Assembly: GCF_001905795.1 (NCBI RefSeq)
Contig: NZ_LIXJ01000001.1
Location: 589,779-653,778, forward strand
Direction: 5' to 3'
DNA from: Streptomyces sp. CB01580
GTDB taxonomy: Bacteria > Actinomycetota > Actinomycetes > Streptomycetales > Streptomycetaceae
DNA: 64,000 nucleotides
The translations under genes were made by a program, and so were the position numbers. Shown here piece by piece: positions 24,507 to 33,719 of the stretch. The notes below the pieces were generated by a model. The model did no database searches. It saw only the letters and a program-made list of their open reading frames with translations, and was not told the DNA's origin. The number at the start of each line of letters is the position of its first letter. Position 1 is the first letter of the stretch.

Positions 24507-25621
24507 CGCGGCCCCCGCAGGGTGTCGGCGAAGGCGAGCAGGCGTCCGTACTGCTCGAACAGCGCGGCGGGACCGTCGTCCGGATCCTTGAAGTAGAAGC
24601 CGAGCCCGGGCAGGGGTCCGGTCAGCCCTCTTTCGTGGGCGCGCGCCACCAGTCTCGCGAGGTCGAGGACGAGTGGTGCGGCCAGTGCGGAGTCGCAGCC
24701 CTGCCAGGTCGTCTGGAGCACCATGCGGGTCCCGAGGAATCCGTCAAACGCGATGTGGTCCCAGGCCGTCTTCCAGTCCCCCAGCGCCGGTACGTCGTCG
24801 ATGTGGACCTCGCCCTCCGGGGCGGCGCCCAGGACATCGGCGAGGACACGTTCCTTGCCCGCGTTCTTCGCCTCCGCCGCGCCCGGGTCGGCGAGCGCCG
24901 CGCCGTCCCCGCCGCCGAGCAGGTTGGTGCCCGACCAGGCCCGTACGGACAGGGCTCGTTGCACGAACATCGGAGCGAGCACGGAACGGAGCAACGTCTG
25001 GCCGGTCTTGCCGTCGCGGCCGGTGTGCGGGAGTCCGCAGTCCGCGACGGCGTCCCGGAGGGCGGGGTGGCGCAGCCCGGCGGAGGGGGTGAAGTTGACG
25101 TATGGACAGCCGGCCCGGAGCGCGGCGGCGGCGTAGAGCGAACTGGCGGGCAGCCGCGGGTCGACGGGGTCCAAAACGGGCTCCGTGGAGGCGACGTTGA
25201 TCACGACCGTTGAGGCCAGGCCGTTGCGGCGGCCGAAGTCCTCGAGGTCGGCTGCGAAGGCGGTGACGAGTTCCTCGTCGTCGCGGGTGTCGCCCGGCAG
25301 GGGTCCGCCGGGACGTATCTCCTTGTCCGCCCGGGCGAGTTCGTCGTGGACCGCCGCCGGGAGCCCGTGCGGCAGCACTCCCCCGGCGGCCAGCGCCGCG
25401 GCCCGCTCCGGCAGCGGGCGGTCGGCGGTGTCGTGTCCGCCGAAGACGAGCGAGCCGAGGGCGGGAAGCCCGCTGTCGGCGAACGGTGGTGTCTCGGTGA
25501 CCATGCCGATCGCCGGGTGGAGCCCCGCCGCGACCGCGGCGTGGCCCGCCACGGCTGTGGTGGCGACGGAACCGCGTGCTCCGACGAACCAGACTCCGGT
25601 ACGTACGGCGGGTGCTGACAC
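24503..25621 (-). CDS. Myo-inositol-1-phosphate synthase-like sugar-phosphate cyclase
   Basis: 372 residues from the GTG at 25621 with a strong ribosome site (AAGGGAGG, 6 bases away). NAD-binding GARGSVATTAVAG (about 11-23), VFGGHDTADRPLPERA, NVASTEPVLDP, YVNFTPSAG, GKTGQTLLRSVLAPMF, WSGTNLLGGGDG, HIDDVPALGDWK and AFDGFLGTRMVLQTTWQGCDS are hallmarks of the inositol-phosphate synthase family, which turns glucose 6-phosphate into inositol 1-phosphate through an NAD-bound keto intermediate. It is longer in actinobacterial Ino1 housekeeping copies by little. It is the first gene of the operon, replacing the usual EboD (a 3-dehydroquinate-synthase-like cyclase), with which it shares the job of making a ring from a sugar phosphate. 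Confidence 0.88.
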   Translation of the reverse strand: MSAPAVRTGVWFVGARGSVATTAVAGHAAVAAGLHPAIGMVTETPPFADSGLPALGSLVFGGHDTADRPLPERAAALAAGGVLPHGLPAAVHDELARADKEIRPGGPLPGDTRDDEELVTAFAADLEDFGRRNGLASTVVINVASTEPVLDPVDPRLPASSLYAAAALRAGCPYVNFTPSAGLRHPALRDAVADCGLPHTGRDGKTGQTLLRSVLAPMFVQRALSVRAWSGTNLLGGGDGAALADPGAAEAKNAGKERVLADVLGAAPEGEVHIDDVPALGDWKTAWDHIAFDGFLGTRMVLQTTWQGCDSALAAPLVLDLARLVARAHERGLTGPLPGLGFYFKDPDDGPAALFEQYGRLLAFADTLRGPR

Positions 25622-25696
25622 GGGCTGCCTCCCTTGTCGGGGTCCTGGCTGGGCCGGACGGAGCGCGCTGTACGACGAGGTGCGGCGGGACGTGGA

Positions 25697-25770
25697 CGGG
25701 GACGGGAGGAGAGGGAATTGGGACAGGGACGGGGGCAGGGACGGGGGGGCAGGGAACGGGGCGGGACGGG
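25697..25770. repeat. G-rich tandem tract upstream of the ebo-like operon
   Basis: The plus strand has eight or more runs of 3-7 Gs in 74 bases, with near-repeats of CAGGGACGGGGG. It lies about 75-150 bases before the first gene (25621) of the minus-strand operon, so the Gs are on the template strand. It could form a G-quadruplex; no sequence here fits a clear promoter. Confidence 0.5.
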
Positions 25771-25897
25771 CGCGGCGGTGACGGCGGGCGGAGCGCCCTC
25801 GCACCCGCCCACCGTCCGCCCGCCGCATTGGTCGCCGCACATCGGCGGCGGGCCGACCCCCCTGGTTCCGGGGCCCGCCGACCGAGCGGCAGCCGCG

Positions 25898-28800
25898 CTA
25901 CGCCGCGGGCAGTTCCTTCAACCGGATGTCGCGGAAGGACACATGGTCGTCGGCACCGTGGTTCTGGAGGCCGATGTATCCGCTCTTCAGGCTCCGCGCC
26001 GGGTCGGTGTTGGTGAAGTCGTTGATCTTCACTCCGTTCAGGAAGACCTGTAGGCGTTCGCCCAGGACCTTGATCTCGTAGCTGTTCCACTGGCCGGGCG
26101 GGCGCAGAACGCGGTCGCGGGCCTTGGCGTTCGGCGCCTTGAACGTGTAGACGGACCCCGTGGTGCGGTCGGGCGCGTCGGTGGCGTCGATCTGGATCTC
26201 GTAGCCGTTGTTCACCGCGGACCAGGGGTCGTCGGATTCCGGGAAGCCGACGAAGATCCCGGAGTTGTCGTCGCCGCTCATCTTCCAGTCGAGCTTGAGC
26301 GAGTACGCCCCGAGTTCCTTGGCCCGATAGGTGAGCAGTCCCATGCCGCCCACGGAGCGCAGTTCGCCGTCGACGATGTCGAATCCGCCAGGTCCCGCCT
26401 GCTTCCAGCCGTCGAGCGTCCGGCCGTTGAAGATCGGCCGGTGGCCGGTGTCGGGCTTGCAGTCGGCCTTCACCTGGCCGGAGGCGTAGCGCAGTCCGCC
26501 GAGGAGGAGCCGACGGAAGGCGGGCTCGGCGTACGACTCCTCGGTGTGGCCGAGGCCGGTGTAGAAGGACCGGCCGCCCCGGTAGGTCTGGCACCAGGTG
26601 ATGGGGTGGTCGCCCTTCATGGTGCCGCCGGTGTAGGTGGTCTCGTCGAGCGTGGCGAGGATCCTGGCCTGACCGCGTGGGTTGGTGCGGTAGTTGTACC
26701 ACTCGTCGGTGCGGTTCCACTCGTCGTCGAGGTGGGCGGTGGCCGGGTGCTCGTGGTCCTCCACGCGGACGGTGGCGGGCTGGATCGCGGGGTGCGAGGA
26801 GAAGTACGCGCCGACGAGTCCCCCGTAGAACGGCCAGTCGTACTCGGTGTCCGCCGCCGCGTGGACGCCCATGTAGCCGCCGCCGGTGGCCACATAGTTC
26901 TCGAACGCCTTCTGCTGGTCGGCGCCGAGCACGTCACCGGTGGTCGACAGGAAGACGACGGCGTCGTACCGGGCGAGGTTGGCGGTGGTGAACTGCCGTG
27001 CCTCCTCGGTCGCGTCGACGGTGATGCCGCTGTCCTCGCCGAGCTGTCTGAGCGCGGCGACGCCGTCGGGGATCGCGTCATGTCGGTAGCCGGCCGTCTT
27101 CGAGAAGACCAGGACCCGCTTGGCGTTCCTGTCCGGGGTGCTGTGCACGAGCTCGAAGTCGTCGATGTCGTAGAGGGCTCCGGCGCCTCCCTTGAAGACG
27201 AGGAAGAGTTCGGTGGCCTTCCTGGGCACGTTGCGCAGGGGTACGTCGACGTCCTGGAACGTCTCCCAGCCGCCGGTCACCGGGACCGGGCCGGAGCCGA
27301 GGATCGTGCCGGTCGCCGACCCCGCCCTCACCTCCAGGAAGCCCCCGCTGCCGCCGGAGGAGACTCGGGCGGTGAGCCGGTTGGAGTCGCCGAGGAGGTA
27401 CGGCCTGAAGGAGATCCAGTCCCCGTCGTGGATGTCGCCGACGGTCTTGCCGCCGTGGGCGGGGGCCTTGTCGTAGACCTTGATGCCGGACGAGGCGGAG
27501 TAGTGCTCGGCCTGGCGGTGGCGCGGCTGGAGCTGGGACTGGTCGTGGCCGGACAGGGGGGCCTGACCGCCGCCTCCGCCGTCCGTGTAGGAGGCGTCGA
27601 TGACCCCGAAGATGTTGGCGTTGGGGTCGTGGCCGCCGTCCATGGCGGTCTTGATGGTGCCGGAGCACCCGTTGACGGTGGTGATGGGGTGGCCGTGGCT
27701 GTCGTGGCCGAGGACGAAGCGGACCTCGACCTTGGCGCAGTCGATGGTGCCGTCCTCGGGGTCGGTGACGGTCACCTGGAACGGCACGTCGTCACCGAAG
27801 GCGAACAGCTGGCCGTCCCCGGGGAGTTTCAGTTCGACCTTCGGCGCCGTGTTGCCGACCGTGATGTGGACACTGGCCGAAGCGGTGCGTCCCGTCGGGT
27901 CCTTGGCGGTGACGGTGGCCGTGTAGGTGCCGTTCTTCCGGTACGTGTACGTGGGGTCGGCGGCCGTCGAGGTGCCACCGTCGCCGAAGTCCCAGGCGTA
28001 GGTCAGGGCGTCGCCGTCAGGGTCGACGGTGCCCGCCGAGGAGAACCGCACCTTCAGCGGCGCCTGGCCGGAGGTCCTGTCCGAGGAGGCCACTGCGTTG
28101 GGCGAGCGTCCGCCGGCCGCGTTCTCGATGCGGTAGAGGGCGGAGTTCTCGTCCCCGCCGAACCATCCGGTGCCGTAGTCGAGGACGTACAGTGCCCCGT
28201 CGGGTCCGAAGGCCATGTCCATCACCTGCGTCCCGGTCCACGGGACGGGGTTGATGGACCGGACGGTGCCGTCCGCGTCGTGTGCTATGGCCTTGATCCA
28301 GCGGCGGCCGAACTCCCCGGCGAAGAACTGCCCGTCGTACGCCTCCGGGAGCTTCACGGGCGAGTCGAGGGCGGCGTCGTAGTGGTAGACGGGTCCGCCC
28401 ATCGGGGATTCGGAGCCGGTGCCGAAGTCGGGCAGGGAGCCGCCGTCGTACGGGATCCAGGCGGGCTGGGCGGGCGGCAGGTCGACCAGACCGGTGTTGT
28501 GCGGCGAGGTGTTCTTCGGGGCGGCGCAGTCGAAGGCCGCGCCGGACGTCTTCGTCGCGAAGTCGTAGTCGACGTAGGCGTCGTTGGCACCGGTGCAGAA
28601 CGGCCAGCCGTAGTTGCCCGGTCCGGTCACCCTCGCGAACTCGACCTGCCCGGCAGGGCCGCGCTTCGGGTCGGCGGCGCCCGCGTCGGGACCGTAGTCG
28701 CCGACGTAGAGGATGCCGGTGGCCCTGTCGACGGAGAAGCGGAACGGGTTACGGAAGCCCATCGCGTAGATCTCGGGGCGGGTCCTGTCGGTGCCTGGCG

Positions 28801-29656
28801 GAAAGAGGTTCCCCTCCGGAACGGTGTACGAGCCGTCGTCGGCGACCTTGATGCGGAGGATCTTGCCGCGCAGGTCGTTGGTATTGCCGGAGCTGCGCCG
28901 TGCGTCGAACGCCGGGTTGCGGTCGGGGCGTTCGTCGATGGGCGTGTATCCGTCGGAGGCGAACGGGTTGGTGTCGTCGCCAGTCGACAGGTACAGGTTG
29001 CCGTCGGCGTCGAAGTCGATGTCGCCGCCGACGTGGCAGCACATGCCGCGTGAGGTCGGGATGTCGAGGATCTTCTTCTCGCTGGCGTTGTCGAGGGTGC
29101 CGTCGCTCCTGAGGACGAAACGGGAGAGACGGTTCACACCGTCGAACGGGGCGAAGTCGGCGGCCGTGCCGTTCTCGGGGGCATCGCCCGCGGGGGTGTC
29201 CAGCGGCGGCGCGTAGTAGAGGTAGACGGCCCGGTTCCTGTCGAAGTCCGGGTCCACGGCGACCCCCTGGAGCCCCTCCTCGTCGTGCGAGTACACGGGC
29301 ACGGCGCCCACCACGCGGGTGTTCCCGCCGCTGTCGGTGAGGCGCAGCTCCCCGTTGCGCGAAGTGTGGAGCACGCTGCGGTCGGGGAGGACGGCGAGGG
29401 TCATGGGCTCGCCGGTCTCGGCGGCGCCCTTGGCGAGGGTGACCTGCTGGAGCCCCTCGACCGCGGCCTCCGCCGCGCGCGTGGCAGCGCCCGGTGTGTC
29501 CGCGGCGGCCGGTGTCGCCGGCCCCGTCGCGGCCGCTCCGGGCGAGGCGCCCAGGGTCAGAGTGGTCGCCGCGAGCAGGCCGCCGGTGAGCAGCGCGAGG
29601 GTCCTGCGGACGCGGAGCCGCGTTCCGTTCCGGTTTCTGGCTCTTGTTCGGTGCAC
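25898..29656 (-). CDS. Secreted multidomain protein: sugar dehydrogenase propeller, PKD, CBM, ThuA and DUF1080
   Basis: 1252 residues with a Sec-type signal (LALLTGGLLAATTLTLGASPGAAA, about 20-43). Domains in order by sequence: a PQQ-type glucose/sorbosone dehydrogenase six-bladed propeller (about 70-515; MCCHVGGDIDFDADGNLYLS, YAMGFRNPFRFSVD, GPGNYGWPFCTG); a PKD fold (about 520-600; YAWDFGDGGTS); an Ig-like piece; a CBM6-type module (about 715-835; YDIDDFELV end); a ThuA-like class I glutamine-amidotransferase fold (about 847-1050; RVLVFSKTAGYRHD, VGVHAAADTEYDW); and a DUF1080 (3-keto-disaccharide hydrolase-like) domain (about 1072-1252; FNGRTLDGWK, ending in HVSFRDIRLKELP). It is the last gene of the sugar locus. 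Confidence 0.9.
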   Translation of the reverse strand: MHRTRARNRNGTRLRVRRTLALLTGGLLAATTLTLGASPGAAATGPATPAAADTPGAATRAAEAAVEGLQQVTLAKGAAETGEPMTLAVLPDRSVLHTSRNGELRLTDSGGNTRVVGAVPVYSHDEEGLQGVAVDPDFDRNRAVYLYYAPPLDTPAGDAPENGTAADFAPFDGVNRLSRFVLRSDGTLDNASEKKILDIPTSRGMCCHVGGDIDFDADGNLYLSTGDDTNPFASDGYTPIDERPDRNPAFDARRSSGNTNDLRGKILRIKVADDGSYTVPEGNLFPPGTDRTRPEIYAMGFRNPFRFSVDRATGILYVGDYGPDAGAADPKRGPAGQVEFARVTGPGNYGWPFCTGANDAYVDYDFATKTSGAAFDCAAPKNTSPHNTGLVDLPPAQPAWIPYDGGSLPDFGTGSESPMGGPVYHYDAALDSPVKLPEAYDGQFFAGEFGRRWIKAIAHDADGTVRSINPVPWTGTQVMDMAFGPDGALYVLDYGTGWFGGDENSALYRIENAAGGRSPNAVASSDRTSGQAPLKVRFSSAGTVDPDGDALTYAWDFGDGGTSTAADPTYTYRKNGTYTATVTAKDPTGRTASASVHITVGNTAPKVELKLPGDGQLFAFGDDVPFQVTVTDPEDGTIDCAKVEVRFVLGHDSHGHPITTVNGCSGTIKTAMDGGHDPNANIFGVIDASYTDGGGGGQAPLSGHDQSQLQPRHRQAEHYSASSGIKVYDKAPAHGGKTVGDIHDGDWISFRPYLLGDSNRLTARVSSGGSGGFLEVRAGSATGTILGSGPVPVTGGWETFQDVDVPLRNVPRKATELFLVFKGGAGALYDIDDFELVHSTPDRNAKRVLVFSKTAGYRHDAIPDGVAALRQLGEDSGITVDATEEARQFTTANLARYDAVVFLSTTGDVLGADQQKAFENYVATGGGYMGVHAAADTEYDWPFYGGLVGAYFSSHPAIQPATVRVEDHEHPATAHLDDEWNRTDEWYNYRTNPRGQARILATLDETTYTGGTMKGDHPITWCQTYRGGRSFYTGLGHTEESYAEPAFRRLLLGGLRYASGQVKADCKPDTGHRPIFNGRTLDGWKQAGPGGFDIVDGELRSVGGMGLLTYRAKELGAYSLKLDWKMSGDDNSGIFVGFPESDDPWSAVNNGYEIQIDATDAPDRTTGSVYTFKAPNAKARDRVLRPPGQWNSYEIKVLGERLQVFLNGVKINDFTNTDPARSLKSGYIGLQNHGADDHVSFRDIRLKELPAA

Positions 29657-29764
29657 GAGTGTCCTCCGGAGAATGCCGGTGGTACGGGCGAGTGCTGCCG
29701 TGCCGTGCTGCGCGGGACTGCCGCGCGCGTCGTCCCGGGCCCGTGGGGCACCTGACGAACAGTT

Positions 29765-29777
29765 ATGTCATGGACAT
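29765..29777. promoter_or_regulatory. Inverted repeat ATGTC-N3-GACAT, putative operator
   Basis: ATGTC (29765-29769) and GACAT (29773-29777) are complementary with a 3-base spacer. The site lies about 110 bases before the start of the multidomain secreted protein (29656), in the only real gap between it and the rest of the sugar locus. The regulator could be the ROK protein at 36529-37710, but no second copy of the site was found to support this. Confidence 0.35.
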
Positions 29778-29864
29778 GCCTTGGACGGTAGACCTCTTCG
29801 TCCGGGCCGGAAAGCCCTTGTGCGGCGTTCTCGTCCAACTTCTTCCCGTGCCGGGACAAAGCGG

Positions 29865-29919
29865 GGGTGCGGGCAGGCCGAGGGCGGGGGCGGCGGTCGG
29901 GTACGGGCAGGCCGAGGGC
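29865..29919. repeat. 21-base direct repeat, two copies
   Basis: GGGTGCGGGCAGGCCGAGGG and its one-mismatch copy (29865-29885; 29899-29919) are separated by 13 bases of G-rich DNA. Function unknown. Confidence 0.6.
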
Positions 29920-30072
29920 AGGGGTGAGCACCCGGCGGGCACAGGGCCGACCACCGCATGAACGCGACCCACCGCTCCCCCGGCCGTGTGCGAGGGCACC
30001 GGGCGGCCACCGCACCCGCCGTGGGCGAGGACGGTCGTCGGGCCCGCCACCCCGCCGTACGCGAGGGCGTCC

Positions 30073-31077
<1,005 letters not shown>

Positions 31078-31089
31078 GCGCGGGACCTC

Positions 31090-32373
31090 CTAGACAAGCA
31101 CGGGGGTGTGTACGGAGTTCTTCTCGACGCTCTCCTGAACCGCCGCGAGCACCCGCTGGATCTGGAGTCCGTCGGCGAACGACGGTGCGGGGGCGGTCCC
31201 TTCGGCGATCGTCCGCACCAGGTCGCGGGCCTGGTGGACGAAGGTGTGCTCGTATCCGAGGGCGTGGCCCGGCGGCCACCACGCCTCCAGGTAGGGATGC
31301 TCGGGCTCGGTCACGAGGATGCGCCGGAAGCCCGCCGTGGCAGCGGGTTCGGTGTGGTCGTGGAAGGACAGTTCGTTGAGGCGTTCCAGGTCGAAGGCGA
31401 GCGAACCGCGCTCCCCGTTGATCTCCAGGCGCAACGCGTTCTTCCGTCCGGCGGCCATCCGGGTCGCCTCGAAGGAGGCCAGCGCACCGGAGGCGAACCG
31501 GCCGGTGAACACGGTCGCGTCGTCGACGGTCACCGCCCCGTCCCCGCCGCCTCCCTGCCCGTCCCGGCCGTCGTCCCCGTCCCGGTGCGCGTCGGTACCG
31601 ACGGCCGCGGAGAGCGCGGCGGACGACCCGGCCGGCAGCGGCCGTCGCGTCACGAACGTCCTGCTGACCGCCGACACCCCGGTCAACGGCTCCCCCGCCA
31701 GGTGCTGCGCCAGATCGACGATGTGCGCGCCCAGGTCGCCGAGTGCCCCCGAACCCGCCCGCTCCCGTCGCAGCCGCCAGGTGAGCGGTGCTCCGGGATC
31801 GACGAGCCAGTCCTGGAGGTAGGCGGCGCGGACGTGGCGCAGGGCGCCGATCCGGCCCTCGCCGATCAGCCTTCGGGCGTAGCTGATCGCGGGCACCCTG
31901 CGGTAGTTGAAGCCCACCATGGCCACCTGGCCGCGGGCCGCCGCCCGTTCGGCCGCCTCGGCCATGACCTCGGCCTCGGCGACCGTGTTGGCCAGCGGCT
32001 TCTCGCACAGCACGTGCTTGCCGGCCTCCAGCGCGGCGATCGCGATCTCGGCATGGCTGTCGCCGGGGGTGCAGATGTCGACGAGCTGTACGTCGTCCCG
32101 GGCGACGAGGGCCCGCCAGTCGGTTTCCGCCGCCGCCCAGCCGTGGCGGGCCGCCGCCGCGTCGACCGCCGCCCGGTCGCGTCCGCAGATCGCGGCGAGC
32201 ACCGGTCTCATCGGCAGCTCGAAGACGTGCCCGGCGGTGCGCCACCCCTGTGAGTGGGCGGCGCCCATGAACGCGTACCCGACCATGCCGATCCCGAGCG
32301 TGGGCGCGCTCGGCACCGGCCGGTGCGCCGCCGGCGCCTCGGCCTGCTGCGCCGTCTCTTCCCTGCGGGCCAT
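31090..32373 (-). CDS. Gfo/Idh/MocA-family NAD(P)-dependent sugar dehydrogenase
   Basis: 427 residues from the ATG at 32373 with a strong ribosome site (GAGGAGGAA). Rossmann start LGIGMVGYAFMGAAHSQGW (about 26-44), the family motif ICTPGDSHAEIAIAALEAGK, and CEKPLANTVAEAEVM (EKP catalytic Lys, about 122). The second domain has the conserved GSGALGDLGAHIVDLAQHL. About residues 275-290 are an Asp/Gly-rich insert (HRDGDDGRDGQGGGGDG), unusual for the family. Members oxidise a sugar or cyclitol hydroxyl; next to an isomerase, a ribose-type transporter and ThuA/DUF1080 domains it fits oxidation of a glycoside at C3, which is inference. Confidence 0.9.
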   Translation of the reverse strand: MARREETAQQAEAPAAHRPVPSAPTLGIGMVGYAFMGAAHSQGWRTAGHVFELPMRPVLAAICGRDRAAVDAAAARHGWAAAETDWRALVARDDVQLVDICTPGDSHAEIAIAALEAGKHVLCEKPLANTVAEAEVMAEAAERAAARGQVAMVGFNYRRVPAISYARRLIGEGRIGALRHVRAAYLQDWLVDPGAPLTWRLRRERAGSGALGDLGAHIVDLAQHLAGEPLTGVSAVSRTFVTRRPLPAGSSAALSAAVGTDAHRDGDDGRDGQGGGGDGAVTVDDATVFTGRFASGALASFEATRMAAGRKNALRLEINGERGSLAFDLERLNELSFHDHTEPAATAGFRRILVTEPEHPYLEAWWPPGHALGYEHTFVHQARDLVRTIAEGTAPAPSFADGLQIQRVLAAVQESVEKNSVHTPVLV

Positions 32374-32474
32374 CCGGGCTTCCTCCTCGTCGGTCGTTCG
32401 ATGGGTGCGGCGGAAGGGGCGACAGACACCCTCCTCCGGGGCGGCGGGAGGGCCGGTGCCCTCCCCGGGGCGGC

Positions 32475-33512
32475 TCAGCTGAAGCCCGTCGGCAGGTACT
32501 GGTCGACGTTCTCCTTGGTGACCACCGCCGAGTAGAGGGTGAGACTGGTCGGGATCTCCAGCTCGGCCAGGCCGCCGACGCCCCTGCCCTGGGCGAGGGC
32601 GCGGGCCAGGTCGATCGCGGAGGCGGCCATCGTCGGCGGATAGAGGACGGTGGCCTTCAGCACACCGTCGTCGGCCTTGATGGCGTCCATCGCGGACCTG
32701 GACCCGGCGCCGCCGACCATCAGGAACTCGTCGCGGCCCGCCTGCTGGATGGCCCGCAGCGCCCCGACGCCCTGGTCGTCGTCGTGGTTCCACAGGGCGT
32801 CGATCCTCTTCTGCGCCTGGAGGAGCTGGGCCGTCTTCGCCTGGCCCGACTCGACGGTGAACTCGGCCGCCTGACGGGCCACCAGCTCGATGTCGGGATA
32901 GTTCTTCAGCGCGTCGGCGAAGCCCTGGCTGCGCTGCCTGGTGAGTTCCAGGTTGTCGATGCCGGCCAGTTCGACGACCTTGGCGTCCGCCTTGTCCTTC
33001 AGCCGTTCGCCGATGTACGTACCGGCGTTGAGGCCCATGCCGTAGTTGTCGCCGCCGACCCAGCAGCGGTAGGCCTGCGGGGAGGCGAAGATCCGGTCGA
33101 GGTTGACGACGGGGATACCGGCCCGCATGGCCTCCAGGCCGACCTGCGTGAGCGCCTTGCCGTCGGCGGGGAGGACGACCAGGACATCGACCTTCTTGTT
33201 GATGAGGGTCTTGACCTGGCCGATCTGGGCGGCGGTGTCGTTGGAGCCCTCGGTGGCCTCCAGCGTCACGTCGGAGTACTTCGCCGCCCGCGAGGCGGCG
33301 TTCTCGTTGATGGCGTTGAGCCAGCCGTGGTCGGCCTGCGGACCCGCGAAGCCGATCGTGACGTGCTTGCCGGGCTCGGTGCCGGCCGCGGCGCCGCCGC
33401 CGCGCGCGGCGTCCGCGGCCTTGGGTTCGTTGCTGGTGCAGGCGGTGAGGAAGGCACCCGCGGAGACGGCCGCGGTCCCGAAGAGCAGTCCTCTGCGGCT
33501 GGTTTCTGGCAT
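32475..33512 (-). CDS. ABC transporter sugar-binding lipoprotein (RbsB type)
   Basis: 345 residues. I prefer the ATG at 33512 since AAGGG lies about 11 bases before it, whereas the one six codons upstream has no ribosome site. SRRGLLFGTAAVSAGAFLTAC combines a Tat-like double Arg with a lipobox (LTAC), so it is an exported lipoprotein. The periplasmic-binding-protein type 1 fold is clear: VTIGFAGPQADHGWLNAINE, DVLVVLPADGKALTQVG, IPVVNLDRIFA, AGIDNLELTRQRSQGF, ALWNHDDDQGVGAL. Homologues bind ribose, xylose, inositol or other sugars. It is last of the three transporter genes, 207 bases after the permease. Confidence 0.93.
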   Translation of the reverse strand: MPETSRRGLLFGTAAVSAGAFLTACTSNEPKAADAARGGGAAAGTEPGKHVTIGFAGPQADHGWLNAINENAASRAAKYSDVTLEATEGSNDTAAQIGQVKTLINKKVDVLVVLPADGKALTQVGLEAMRAGIPVVNLDRIFASPQAYRCWVGGDNYGMGLNAGTYIGERLKDKADAKVVELAGIDNLELTRQRSQGFADALKNYPDIELVARQAAEFTVESGQAKTAQLLQAQKRIDALWNHDDDQGVGALRAIQQAGRDEFLMVGGAGSRSAMDAIKADDGVLKATVLYPPTMAASAIDLARALAQGRGVGGLAELEIPTSLTLYSAVVTKENVDQYLPTGFS

Positions 33513-33719
33513 GGCTGTCCAACCCTTCATCCGGTGCGTTGCGTGTCGTACGGGCAGCGGGGCGGGGGACGGGCATCGAGGGGCGTGCCCGCGGCGTCCG
33601 GCGCGGTGCGTCGCAAGGCGGAGGGTCGTCCTCGTACGGGGCGTACGTGGACGATCCCGACAACGCGGCGAGGCGCCGTGCCAGGCGTCGCGGGCACGAC
33701 GGGACTTTCGAAATACGCC
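33513..33719. other. Gap between ABC permease and binding protein, with imperfect hairpin
   Basis: A 207-base gap interrupts the transporter operon. It contains GGTCGTCC-TCGTACG and CGTACG-TGGACGATCC (about 33626-33659), an imperfect inverted repeat around GGG. In such operons a hairpin before the binding-protein gene can protect or separate its mRNA; no promoter could be assigned. Confidence 0.4.

Larger units (their letters stand above)
29657..30072. other. Upstream region of the multidomain protein: operator-like palindrome and direct repeat
   Basis: No gene is supported in these 416 bases. On the ThuA side there is ATGTC-ATG-GACAT (29765-29777), a 5-bp inverted repeat with 3-base centre that could be an operator. 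Further upstream is a 21-base direct repeat, 29865-29885 and 29899-29919, identical except for one base. Confidence 0.55.

Noticed and set aside
33626..33659. Riboswitch or attenuator before the binding protein gene
   Set aside because: The inverted repeat is imperfect and no known aptamer pattern was recognised; kept only as a possible hairpin.
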